From Paenibacillus xylanexedens (lineage in GTDB: Bacteria; Bacillota; Bacilli; Paenibacillales; Paenibacillaceae): a DNA stretch of 64,000 nt. Positions 7,637-15,907 of the stretch are shown here, in pieces. Below the pieces are notes generated by a model that was not told where the DNA came from, searched no databases, and saw only the letters and a list, made by a program, of their open reading frames with translations. The DNA lies in contig NZ_VEIO01000006.1 in the NCBI RefSeq assembly GCF_007680605.1, positions 1 to 64,000 of the forward strand. Reading direction: 5' to 3'. Made by a program: the position numbers and the translations under genes. Within the stretch, counting starts at the first letter, position 1; the number at the start of each line of letters is the position of its first letter.

Positions 7637-9131
7637 ATGGTTTAATAACAATAACTTTGCGAAAATACTTGCACTGGCGGTAAGCCTGCTTCTCTGGTTC
7701 ATGATTCATCTGGATGAGGTACCCACTACGCCAACCATCACAACGGGGATATCGAGCAAGGTTGTGGAGCGTACTGTGCCTGTTCAGCCATATGGGCTGG
7801 ATAGTAATGCTTATGTTCTTACTTCACTTAGCACAGATGAGGTGCGGCTGGAGATCAAAGGACAGCGTTCGATGCTGACGTCCATTTTTACCAATGATGA
7901 TTATAAGGTTCTGGTTGATTTGAGTCAGGTTAAGGATGGTTCGAATACACTGCCGCTTGTCCCTGATCTGCCTTCAGGCGTTGAAGTCGTCAGTATGGAA
8001 CCGTCCATGGTGACAGTGAATGTAGAGAAGTTGGGCACCAAATCGTTTAACGTGAATATTGTACCCGAAGGAGAGCCTTCGGCTGGATATACGGCTGGAA
8101 CGCCTGTGGTTGAACCATCCGCTCCAGTTAAGGTAACTCTGCCGGAAGGACAGCTTGATGCTGTAGTGAGTGTTCAGGGCAGTGTCAGTGTGAAAGATGC
8201 GAAGGAAGATGTCATCCAGAAAAAAGTGAAGCTTCAGGCATATGATGCTGAGGGTAAAGTGATCGAAAATGCAACCATATCACCTCAAACGGTCGAAGTT
8301 CGAGTACCAGTCAATCAGCCCTACACAAAAGTTCCCTTGAGGATCAAATATTCAGGACAGTTACCAGAGGGCCTGGTGCTCTCCTCGGTCGAGCCTAGCG
8401 TGAAAGAAGTCTCGATTTATGGGAGTGAGGGAGCACTTGCAGGTATACAGTCCTACGACCAAGCTACTCTTGATCTTGCGCAATTCACGGAGTCTGGTAC
8501 CTCTACAGTTAACGTGGACTTGACGCCGCCCTCTGGTTCTGAGAAAATCGAGCCTAGTTCGATTCAGATCAAGGTAACGGTGTCCACATATGATGAGGTC
8601 GAAACAACGACCAAAGTCTTTCCCAACGTGCCGATTCATTTAACTGGTGCGGGGAACGGGTTGGAAGGTGAGTTGGTTACTCCTAAAAGTGGTGGACAGA
8701 ACATTACACTAAGTGGGTCAAGAACCATGCTTGAAGGTCTCAGTGGTGATGACATCAAACTTACAGCCAATCTCCAGGGACTTGGTGTGGGCACACATGA
8801 GATTAAACTGGAAGCTGATTTGCCCAGGTTTGCCAAGCTGGATGAGGCGTCTAATAATTTAAGTGCCACGGTGAAAATCAGTGAAAAAGCCGAGGATGCG
8901 ACTGCTCCTCCAGAGCAAAACTCTGGTGAGGATAATCCATCGGGACCAGATCCATCACCAGCCGAAGTTGAGAATGGGCAACCCAACGCGGATCCTGTAG
9001 AAGAGCAAAACGAATCGAATACGGAACAGCAGGATCAAAGCCAGCAGGGAAGTCCTGCAACAAATCGCGGTAGTGTAAACAACGGTTCAAATAATAACAA
9101 CAACGGGAGTAAATCAGGCTCTAATCCGTAA
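7629..9131 (+). CDS. cdaR: CdaA regulatory protein CdaR (YbbR-domain protein)
   Basis: Membrane-anchored regulator of CdaA, facing the cell surface. A 500-residue protein: one N-terminal membrane segment (about 9-28, FAKILALAVSLLLWF), then four YbbR-type beta domains (about 50-420). The repeats are recognisable from recurring phrases such as VRLEIKGQRSML and ITLSGSRTML. The last 80 or so residues are low-complexity, rich in Pro, Glu, Asn, Ser and Gly, ending in a poly-Asn tract; this is probably a disordered wall-side tail. ATG 7629 overlaps the end of cdaA and has AAGGGGGG upstream. In Bacillus the two proteins bind each other directly; here the overlap supports translational coupling. Confidence 0.93.
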   Translation: MDKWFNNNNFAKILALAVSLLLWFMIHLDEVPTTPTITTGISSKVVERTVPVQPYGLDSNAYVLTSLSTDEVRLEIKGQRSMLTSIFTNDDYKVLVDLSQVKDGSNTLPLVPDLPSGVEVVSMEPSMVTVNVEKLGTKSFNVNIVPEGEPSAGYTAGTPVVEPSAPVKVTLPEGQLDAVVSVQGSVSVKDAKEDVIQKKVKLQAYDAEGKVIENATISPQTVEVRVPVNQPYTKVPLRIKYSGQLPEGLVLSSVEPSVKEVSIYGSEGALAGIQSYDQATLDLAQFTESGTSTVNVDLTPPSGSEKIEPSSIQIKVTVSTYDEVETTTKVFPNVPIHLTGAGNGLEGELVTPKSGGQNITLSGSRTMLEGLSGDDIKLTANLQGLGVGTHEIKLEADLPRFAKLDEASNNLSATVKISEKAEDATAPPEQNSGEDNPSGPDPSPAEVENGQPNADPVEEQNESNTEQQDQSQQGSPATNRGSVNNGSNNNNNGSKSGSNP

Positions 9132-9211
9132 TGAAGCCATTTTTTATCTATTTTCAATTTTAAAATTATACTGATGTGCTCATATATGATGCAAATAGAA
9201 GGAGTTAGATC

Positions 9212-10552
9212 ATGGGTAAATATTTTGGTACAGATGGTGTAAGAGGGGTTGCGAATAAAGAGTTGACGGCGGAGCTTGCGTACAGCATCGGACGCTGTGG
9301 TGGTTACATGCTTGCAGGTGGTGTAGAAAGACCCAAAGTAGTTATTGGCATGGATACACGCATTTCCGGGCTTATGCTGGAATCAGCGCTTGTAGCGGGT
9401 CTGTTGTCTATTGGAGCGGACGTGATTCGTTTGGGTGTTGTGTCTACTCCAGGTGTCGCTTATATTACTCGTTTGCTCAAAGCGGACGCGGGTGTAATGA
9501 TCTCGGCTTCCCACAATCCTGTTGAGGATAACGGTATAAAATTTTTCGGTGGAGATGGCTTCAAGCTATCGGATGAGACGGAGAACCGGATCGAAGAACT
9601 GATGGATGCGGTAAAAGATGAATTGCCACGCCCCGTTGGTGCAGGTCTTGGAACCGTGACGATGGATGAGCAATCTCGCTATCGTTATCTGGATTATCTG
9701 AAAACAACTGTGTCTGAATCGTTCTCTGGTCTCAAAATTGTACTCGACTGTGCCAATGGTGCGGCATATGAACTGGCGCCAAAATTATTCCGTGAACTTG
9801 GGGCTGAAGTTATTGCCATTGGCGCTGAGCCCAACGGTCTGAACATTAACGAACAGTGCGGTTCGACTCATCCAGAGCATCTAAAGCAAGAGGTGCTGAA
9901 ACATCAAGCGGATCTTGGTCTTGCTTTTGACGGGGATGCCGATCGTCTGATTGCTATTGATGAAACGGGTGCTGAAGTCGATGGTGACTTTATTCTGTGT
10001 ATTTGCGGAGACGCGATGAATCGGGCAGGCAAGCTGAAAGATAGCACGGTGGTGTCTACCGTAATGAGTAATATTGGCTTCTACAAAGCAACAGAGAAAC
10101 TTGCGCTGAAAACAGCCAAAACGGCTGTTGGTGACCGCTACGTGATGGAAGAAATGCGTCGTGGTGGATATAATCTGGGCGGCGAGCAGTCGGGTCACGT
10201 TATTTTCCTGGACTACAATACAACGGGAGATGGCATGCTAACGGCGATTCAACTCGTCGACACACTGAAAGCTTCAGGTAAAAAGCTGAGTGAGTTGAAG
10301 GCAATCATGACACAGTATCCGCAAGTGCTGGTTAACGTTCGCGTTGAAGACAAGAGCAAATACGAAGGCAATGTTGCCATCGGAGAAGCGATCGCCGCAG
10401 TAGAAGAAAAACTGGGGGATAATGGTCGTGTGCTTGTTCGTGCATCGGGCACCGAGTCCCTGATCCGTGTTATGGCTGAAGGGCCAGATAAGGATGAGCT
10501 GGAGCAGTTTGTATCCCAGATTGCTGATGTTGTGCAGAAAGAACTGGTATAG
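9212..10552 (+). CDS. glmM: Phosphoglucosamine mutase
   Basis: Interconverts glucosamine-6-phosphate and glucosamine-1-phosphate on the way to UDP-GlcNAc and peptidoglycan. The 446-residue length is normal. The start [14 protein letters not shown] is the family hallmark. The phosphorylated serine is Ser100 in ISASHNP, the metal loop FDGDADR is at about 240-246, and the C-terminal phosphate-binding loop [15 protein letters not shown] is at about 410-424. The ribosome site AAGGAG precedes ATG 9212. It closes the cdaA-cdaR-glmM operon; GlmM is known to inhibit CdaA in related bacteria. glmS follows but behind its own promoter and ribozyme. Confidence 0.97.
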   Translation: MGKYFGTDGVRGVANKELTAELAYSIGRCGGYMLAGGVERPKVVIGMDTRISGLMLESALVAGLLSIGADVIRLGVVSTPGVAYITRLLKADAGVMISASHNPVEDNGIKFFGGDGFKLSDETENRIEELMDAVKDELPRPVGAGLGTVTMDEQSRYRYLDYLKTTVSESFSGLKIVLDCANGAAYELAPKLFRELGAEVIAIGAEPNGLNINEQCGSTHPEHLKQEVLKHQADLGLAFDGDADRLIAIDETGAEVDGDFILCICGDAMNRAGKLKDSTVVSTVMSNIGFYKATEKLALKTAKTAVGDRYVMEEMRRGGYNLGGEQSGHVIFLDYNTTGDGMLTAIQLVDTLKASGKKLSELKAIMTQYPQVLVNVRVEDKSKYEGNVAIGEAIAAVEEKLGDNGRVLVRASGTESLIRVMAEGPDKDELEQFVSQIADVVQKELV

Positions 10553-10763
10553 TCTCCGGAGAAAAACTTGTTGTCATGCGATTTGAGTGTTATTTTTCAC
10601 AAAATTGATTTCTTGGCATATGGTTATACAGAGACTGCTTTAATTCCATATATTAACGATTCATTCATTGTTCCTGCGTCCTGGCCAGATAAGACTATGG
10701 GTCTGATTATTTGGCCAGGAGCGTGGGTAAATATGCTGAAATGGTTACAGGTACTTTGCTCCA
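10553..10763. other. glmM-glmS spacer with long hairpin
   Basis: Non-coding stretch. Its one structured element is an inverted repeat at 10679-10720: TCCTGGCCA pairs with TGGCCAGGA, and the inside (AGAC/GTCT) can extend the stem. No T-run follows, so it is not a standard terminator, yet it is the only candidate 3' end for the glmM message. Confidence 0.5.
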
Positions 10764-10792
10764 TTGCAAAATGGACTTAAGGTGCATATAAT
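10764..10792 (+). promoter_or_regulatory. Sigma-A promoter of glmS
   Basis: -35 TTGCAA (10764-10769) and a perfect -10 TATAAT (10787-10792) are separated by 17 bp. Transcription would start near 10799, about 50 bases before the ribozyme cleavage site. This gives glmS its own promoter independent of cdaA-glmM. Confidence 0.8.
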
Positions 10793-10850
10793 GAGTGGAG
10801 TCGTCATTCAGACACGGAAAGTGAGGATTGTAAGGTTACAGTTTACACAA

Positions 10851-11053
10851 GCGCCAGAGCTTGGAGTTGCGCGGGACGCATGTTGATCAATGTCTCTTTT
10901 GCTAATCAGGAGAGAATATGGTCAACATGGACGGCAATCAAGCTGACGAGGTGGAGGTGTTCGGATTGTTCGGCGGGGACCTCCCGGTGATGCACCAGAG
11001 CCGTAAACCGGATTGCGGAAAATGGATGGGTGACTGTCCACACAACGCGCCGG
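10851..11053 (+). ncRNA. glmS ribozyme (glucosamine-6-phosphate riboswitch)
   Basis: Self-cleaving metabolite-sensing RNA: glucosamine-6-phosphate acts as cofactor and cleavage leads to decay of the glmS message. The conserved GCGCCAGAGC begins right after the predicted cleavage point between 10850 and 10851. The core GACGAGGTGGAGGT, then TTCGGCGGGGACCTCCCGG and AGAGCCGTAA, is clear. P3 closes with CCGG/CCGG at about 10999-11053, and P4 is TGGA-x-GGGTGAC-x-TCCA. P1 carries a long extension (about 10875-10930) in which CATGTTGA pairs with TCAACATG. A run of codons from 10918 to 11163 is open by chance across the RNA. Confidence 0.93.
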
Positions 11054-11318
11054 TAGGTGCAGAGGATCAGATAAAATTTAAAATGAATGTGCGCGAAGAG
11101 CGTAAACAGTGCGCGGACGGGAAAATGATGTACATTCATGATTGCATTCGTAATAGAGCATGAACACAACAGGGCGGCAGAAGGCCTTCTGATCATTGAT
11201 AACTGAATAGGAAATGATATTCATGATACGGTAAGCAATCTATCATTTTCCAATACGTCCACCTCTGCCTGTTTCTCTTCCAGACACAGTATTCATATAC
11301 AAACGGAGGAACTAAATT
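11054..11318 (+). other. glmS leader between ribozyme and start codon
   Basis: About 265 bases of untranslated leader. It holds a perfect 14-bp palindrome, CAGAAGGCCTTCTG (11178-11191). The ribosome site CGGAGGA lies just upstream of ATG 11319. Nothing coding is supported. Confidence 0.5.
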
Positions 11319-13151
11319 ATGTGCGGTATTGTTGGATATATTGGTAATAAGAACACTCAATCGGTATTGGTCGAGGGATTGAAAAAGCTCGAGTATCGTG
11401 GTTATGACTCTGCAGGGATCGCTGTATTTACACCGCAAGGTCTGCAAATTACGAAAGCTCTTGGACGTTTGGCGAACCTTGAAGCAAAGTTGGATGGTGC
11501 TCCGCTGGTAGGTAATGCCGGAATCGGACACACTCGCTGGGCTACGCATGGTAAACCATCGGACGAGAATTCCCATCCACATACGGATGGAAGCCAGAAG
11601 TTCTCCGTTGTGCATAACGGGATTATCGAGAATTATCTGGAGCTGAAGGATGAGCTGATCTCCCAAGGTCACACGTTTACTTCCGAGACGGATACTGAAG
11701 TCATTTCTCACCTGGTTGCACGTGAATACAATGGTGACATTGTTAAAACTGTGCAAAAAGTGATTACGTTGTTGCGTGGTGCATTCGCACTGGGTGTATT
11801 GACAGAGCATGAGCCTGAGAAACTCGTTGCTGTGCGTCAAGCTAGCCCATTGATTATTGGTGTTGGTGAAGGCGAGAACTTCATTGGTTCCGATATCCCG
11901 GCAATTCTGGAACATACACGTAATGTGTACATTCTGAATGATGGTGAAATGGCTGTATTGACACATGATGCTGTCGAATTGATGACGATTGAGGGCAATT
12001 TTATTTCTCGGGAAATGATTCGTGTCGATTGGGACGCGGTAACCGCGGAAAAAGGCGGATTTGAGCACTTTATGTTGAAAGAGATTCATGAGCAACCAAA
12101 AGCATATCGTGATACAATGCTGGGCCGCATCGACAATGAAGGCAAGAAAGTGCAACTTCCTGAGCTCAAAATGACAGAAGAGCAAATTAAAAATATTCGT
12201 AACATTCAGATTATTGCATGTGGTACGGCGTACCATGCAGGTCTGGTTGGACGTACAGTGATTGAGCAATTGGTGCGTATTCCGGTTGAAACGGATGTAG
12301 CCTCCGAGTATCGTTACCGTTCACCAATTGTAAACAAAGATACACTTGTTATTGTAGTGAGCCAATCCGGTGAAACAGCAGATACGCTGGCAGCACTGCG
12401 TGAAGCTCAATCTAACGGTGCGCATGTACTGGCGATTACAAATGTTGTGGGTAGCTCGATCGCACGTGACGCAGACGATGTAATTGCTACATTGGCTGGA
12501 CCAGAGATCGCAGTGGCTTCCACTAAGGCTTACACTTCCCAGTTGATCGCGTTCAACCTGCTTGGTCTGTACCTTGCACAAGTACGTGGTACACAAACAC
12601 AGGATGAGATTGCACATACTTTGGCAGCGATGCAAGCACTGCCTGAGCAAGTGGAATCCATGCTGAAGCAGGCAGATGCAATCAAAGGATATGCGGAGCA
12701 AATCTCTAAACATCAACATCTCTTCTTCATCGGCCGTGGTCTTGATTACGCGGTAGCTCAAGAAGGATCGTTGAAACTGAAAGAGATCTCTTATATTCAC
12801 TCTGAAGCTTATGCTGCAGGTGAGTTGAAACACGGTACACTCGCGTTGATCGAAGACGGTATCCCTGTTATTGCCTTGGCAACACAGGAGAACGTACTGG
12901 AGAAAACGGTAAGTAACATCAAAGAAGTAAAAGCACGTGGCGCAGACGTACTGGCGATTACGTACGAAGAGCACGTAGCTCCGTTGCTTAAATCCGTTGA
13001 CCAGGCGTTTGCGATTCCTAAGACATTGCCACTTCTAAGCCCAGCTCTGTCTGTTGTTGCGTTGCAATTGCTGGCATATTACGCTTCCCTCGCTTTGGGT
13101 CACGATGTCGATAAACCGCGTAACTTGGCGAAAAGTGTAACGGTTGAGTAA
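11319..13151 (+). CDS. glmS: Glutamine--fructose-6-phosphate aminotransferase (isomerizing)
   Basis: Makes glucosamine-6-phosphate from fructose-6-phosphate and glutamine, the first committed step to UDP-GlcNAc. Of 610 residues, Cys2 (MCGIVGYIG) is the glutaminase nucleophile after removal of Met. The class II amidotransferase domain covers about 2-220 (GYDSAGIAV, GHTRWATHG), and two SIS sugar-isomerase domains cover about 285-420 and 455-595 (CGTAYHAG, SQSGETADT). It ends KSVTVE, the conserved C-terminal tail. ATG 11319 has CGGAGGA upstream. The ribozyme gives feedback control by its own product, and a terminator follows at 13252-13291. Confidence 0.98.
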   Translation: MCGIVGYIGNKNTQSVLVEGLKKLEYRGYDSAGIAVFTPQGLQITKALGRLANLEAKLDGAPLVGNAGIGHTRWATHGKPSDENSHPHTDGSQKFSVVHNGIIENYLELKDELISQGHTFTSETDTEVISHLVAREYNGDIVKTVQKVITLLRGAFALGVLTEHEPEKLVAVRQASPLIIGVGEGENFIGSDIPAILEHTRNVYILNDGEMAVLTHDAVELMTIEGNFISREMIRVDWDAVTAEKGGFEHFMLKEIHEQPKAYRDTMLGRIDNEGKKVQLPELKMTEEQIKNIRNIQIIACGTAYHAGLVGRTVIEQLVRIPVETDVASEYRYRSPIVNKDTLVIVVSQSGETADTLAALREAQSNGAHVLAITNVVGSSIARDADDVIATLAGPEIAVASTKAYTSQLIAFNLLGLYLAQVRGTQTQDEIAHTLAAMQALPEQVESMLKQADAIKGYAEQISKHQHLFFIGRGLDYAVAQEGSLKLKEISYIHSEAYAAGELKHGTLALIEDGIPVIALATQENVLEKTVSNIKEVKARGADVLAITYEEHVAPLLKSVDQAFAIPKTLPLLSPALSVVALQLLAYYASLALGHDVDKPRNLAKSVTVE

Positions 13152-13251
13152 AATCCTGGCTTGAATGAACAAACAAGAGTGTCAGGATCGAAAGGTATGA
13201 ACCAGTAAAAGAGATTTGAATCGTATGGTATGATAAATGGTTTTAGTATCG

Positions 13252-13291
13252 AAAAGGGAGCCCGAGAGATTGACTCGTGGCTTCCTTTTTT
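13252..13291 (+). terminator. Terminator after glmS
   Basis: AAAAGGGAGCC-CGAG pairs with CTCG-T-GGCTTCCTTTT with one bulge and one wobble, ending in a six-T run. Confidence 0.85.
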
Positions 13292-13785
13292 AGTTCTCAA
13301 AAATACACTATACAGCCTTAATTATTCGTTGTAGTGAAAATGAAAGAAGGAGACAAAGCCAGAAGAAGAAGAGGGAGCCTTCCACGTATGGAAATCGCAA
13401 GTAAATGCACTTCGTAAAATAGTTGTTAAAGCGACATCAATGTAATTTTTAGATCTGCTAATCTTTACAAAACAAAAGCAAATTAAAATGAAAAGTATAA
13501 CTTCTTACATTCTTCTGTTTACATAAGGTAACGAGATCAATTTAGGACAATCATGTTAAATTTTTGTAAAGTGAAAGGATTCGGAGTTTTGATAGAGAAC
13601 ATGTAGGTAATATATACCATTATTACCATTCGTGAAATTGGTAAATTACTCCTGTTAAATTCCTCGATTGATGACAAACTCTGCTTATTTCCCTCCTAAT
13701 TGTGTTAATTTAAGGCAAAATATTAACGATTTATACTTCAAAGATCTAATTTAACCAAAATTTTACTATACATTCTTTGGAAATT
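13292..13785. other. AT-rich control region upstream of ectB
   Basis: About 490 bases with no gene, markedly more AT-rich than its neighbours. It includes an inverted repeat, TTACCA-N10-TGGTAA (13623-13644). The composition and position suit binding of transition-state regulators such as AbrB, reported to repress polymyxin synthesis in Paenibacillus polymyxa, but AbrB sites have no firm consensus, so this is inference. Confidence 0.45.
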
Positions 13786-13794
13786 TGATATAAT
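13786..13794 (+). promoter_or_regulatory. Extended -10 promoter of ectB
   Basis: TGATATAAT is a perfect -10 with a TG extension. No good -35 lies 16-18 bp upstream, which fits extended -10 promoters or activator dependence. Predicted start of transcription is near 13801, giving a leader of about 218 bases. Confidence 0.6.
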
Positions 13795-13807
13795 TCTACG
13801 CAGGTCG

Positions 13808-13847
13808 ACCTTCCAATTATTGAAAAAAATAGAATTGGTGGGTTTTT
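13808..13847 (+). promoter_or_regulatory. Possible leader terminator/attenuator before ectB
   Basis: Right at the predicted 5' end of the message, ACC-TT-CCAATT pairs with AATTGG-TG-GGT around a 14-base A-rich loop, and a five-T run follows (13843-13847). The stem is modest. No T-box, lysine or other known riboswitch motif was recognised in the rest of the leader. Confidence 0.4.
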
Positions 13848-14018
13848 ATACATACCTAAGCTGTGTGCGAGAGACCAGTCTACTGGATACCCAGCAAGCC
13901 GGCATGCGAGGACCGACAATTGTGGTAACGACAGCCAAGAATTTTTTGCTCGATGACGCCAGAAGTTTCAGAAAGAATGAAGCTAACCTTATCCCAATTA
14001 CGATGGAGGATGAAGCGC

Positions 14019-15302
14019 GTGAGCATTTTTGAAAAGCTGGAATCTAACGTAAGATCTTACTGCAGAAGCTTTCCGGTAGTATTCGACCGGGCCAAGGAAG
14101 ACCTGTTATATGCTGAGGATGGAAGAGCATACATTGATTTTTTTGCAGGTGCTGGAGCACTGAACTATGGTCATAACAACGATTATATTAAAGGTCGGAT
14201 TCTAGATTATCTGACCTCCGATCGGATTATGCATGGTCTCGATATGTACACAATGGCCAAGCGCGAATTCATCCAGAGCTTCTCGGAACGGATCTTGGAG
14301 CCAAAGAAGCTGAATTACAAGCTTCAATTCTGCGGTCCGACGGGTACAAATGCGGTGGAAGCGGCACTCAAGCTTGCACGCAAGGCGAAGAAAAGAACCG
14401 GCATCTTTGCATTCATGGGTGGTTTCCACGGTATGTCACTTGGCAGCCTCTCGGCAACAAGCTCTAAGTCGATGAGGGAAGGAGCGGGGCTTCCTCTGGA
14501 TGGAGTTACATTCATACCACATCCGAGTGGAGCTTTCGCAGAGATAGATACACTTGGTTATATTGAAAATATTCTAACGGATTCCCACTCCGGAGTTGAT
14601 AAACCGGCTGCCATTCTGCTGGAAACAGTTCAAGCTGAAGGTGGCATTCATGTCGCTGAAGCACAGTGGCTACGTGGATTGCAACAGATTTGCCGCAAGC
14701 ACGATATCCTGCTCATTACCGATGAGATTCAAGTCGGTTGCGGCCGAACTGGAGAATTCTTCTCCTTCGAACGTGCGGGGATTGAGCCGGATCTGGTTAC
14801 ACTGTCAAAGTCGATCAGCGGGTACGGCCTGCCAATGTCCCTCCTGCTCCTGAAGCCTGAACTGGATCTCTGGACGCCAGGGGAACACAATGGTACCTTC
14901 CGCGGCAACCAGCTTGCTTTTGTGGCTGCCAAGGCTGCTCTTGAGTTTCGGGATAGAACATCTTTGGAAGAACAAGTGAAGCAGAAGGAAGAGTTCGTGC
15001 GCTCTTTCCTTGATAAAGAAATCAAACCTCTACATCCATCCATCACTATCCGCGGGATCGGCCTGATCTGGGGCATTGACGTTTCCGGCTTTACGGATGA
15101 AGCAGGGGCGAAGCGGATGTCGGAGATCAGTTTCGAGAACGGACTGATTATTGAAAGGGCTGGCAGAGGGGACCTCGTCCTGAAGATTATGCCTCCGCTG
15201 ACGGTTTCCATGGAGAATCTGGCTGCTGGTTGCGATATTATCAAATCTAGTATTCAGCAGGTGATCTCACAAGAGACCCAGCGTTTGCTGGTAACGACCT
15301 AA
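14019..15302 (+). CDS. ectB: Diaminobutyrate--2-oxoglutarate transaminase
   Basis: PLP enzyme converting L-aspartate-4-semialdehyde and glutamate to L-2,4-diaminobutyrate (Dab). The 427-residue protein matches EctB-type class III aminotransferases: FEKLESNVRSYCRSFP at the N-terminus, CGPTGTNAVEAALKLAR and GGFHGMSLG for cofactor binding, and the PLP lysine in TLSKSISGYG at about residue 265. GTG 14019 is chosen because GGAGG (14005-14009) lies nine bases upstream and the protein then begins as EctB proteins do. No ectA or ectC is nearby, so ectoine synthesis is not indicated. It precedes pmxA by 605 bases on the same strand; six of the ten NRPS modules load Dab, so precursor supply is the evident role. 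Confidence 0.95.
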   Translation: MSIFEKLESNVRSYCRSFPVVFDRAKEDLLYAEDGRAYIDFFAGAGALNYGHNNDYIKGRILDYLTSDRIMHGLDMYTMAKREFIQSFSERILEPKKLNYKLQFCGPTGTNAVEAALKLARKAKKRTGIFAFMGGFHGMSLGSLSATSSKSMREGAGLPLDGVTFIPHPSGAFAEIDTLGYIENILTDSHSGVDKPAAILLETVQAEGGIHVAEAQWLRGLQQICRKHDILLITDEIQVGCGRTGEFFSFERAGIEPDLVTLSKSISGYGLPMSLLLLKPELDLWTPGEHNGTFRGNQLAFVAAKAALEFRDRTSLEEQVKQKEEFVRSFLDKEIKPLHPSITIRGIGLIWGIDVSGFTDEAGAKRMSEISFENGLIIERAGRGDLVLKIMPPLTVSMENLAAGCDIIKSSIQQVISQETQRLLVTT

Positions 15303-15907
15303 GCTTAATCAGACTGACAGCTGCCCTGGCAAAGGAATAGTACTTCTGCCGGGGGCGGCGCTTAATCTGGTGTTGAAGATGAATTTTGTTCCCATAGGAA
15401 TATTTCAATCGAAAATTCCTTGGCACCGTCAGGTAACAGGGGAATTTACTGCTGATTCTAGAGCTAACCCATTCATCTAATACAAAGCATTTTTGAGAGC
15501 AACATGAAACACCATCTTCACATGTAATCGCCCGGGAAAAGATCACTACCCCGCAGCCTGATCTTGACTTATCCACATTAGGGCTGCGGGGAATGCACTA
15601 ATCGTACATAGAGTGTATCCATGCCCTTTAACATAGGTTTCAATCAAGGCAACTCCGTTGCAAAATGCGAAGGTACGGCTGAATTCTTACTGGCCTACTG
15701 GAATCCTGCAGCACGTCTTACATCAATGGGAGGAGCCTCCCTTGTCCACCTCTAATCCCAATTCCGAATCCAAGGTTAAATTCAAGGTCCGTTTTCGGGC
15801 ATCTGTATTCACAGTAAAGTTGTCACATTTTGAAAAGGCGGGGAGCATTGCTGCGGCATAGGCTCTGCCGGATTGCTTTTACCGATGAAGAGAGGGGAAC
15901 GATCCAG
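15303..15907. other. ectB-pmxA spacer with GC-rich hairpin
   Basis: 605 bases with no supported gene. CCCCGCAGCC (15549-15558) pairs perfectly with GGCTGCGGGG (15582-15591) around a 23-base loop; no T-run follows, so it is not a clear terminator. A 44-codon open frame at 15621-15755 has no ribosome site and no recognised relative. No convincing sigma-A promoter for pmxA was found, so co-transcription with ectB remains possible. Confidence 0.45.

Noticed and set aside
10918-11163. An 81-codon open frame starting ATG GTC AAC
   Set aside because: It lies across the glmS ribozyme core and leader; the RNA explains the conservation.
11193-12269. A 358-codon minus-strand frame opposite glmS
   Set aside because: It is antisense to a well-conserved gene, has Cys/His/Asn-rich shadow composition and no family match.
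13801-14018. A T-box or lysine riboswitch in the ectB leader
   Set aside because: No T-box GGTGG-type sequence or lysine riboswitch core was found.
13820-14032. A 70-codon open frame in the ectB leader
   Set aside because: No ribosome site, overlaps the ectB start, no recognised relative.
15621-15755. A 44-codon frame beginning MPFNIGFNQGNSVA
   Set aside because: No ribosome site and no recognised family; kept only as a note in the gap.
15658-15907. Possible missing N-terminal half of a C domain upstream of pmxA
   Set aside because: All three plus-strand frames were read; none resembles the N-terminal lobe or HHxxxDG, so a simple frameshift does not explain the half-C start.
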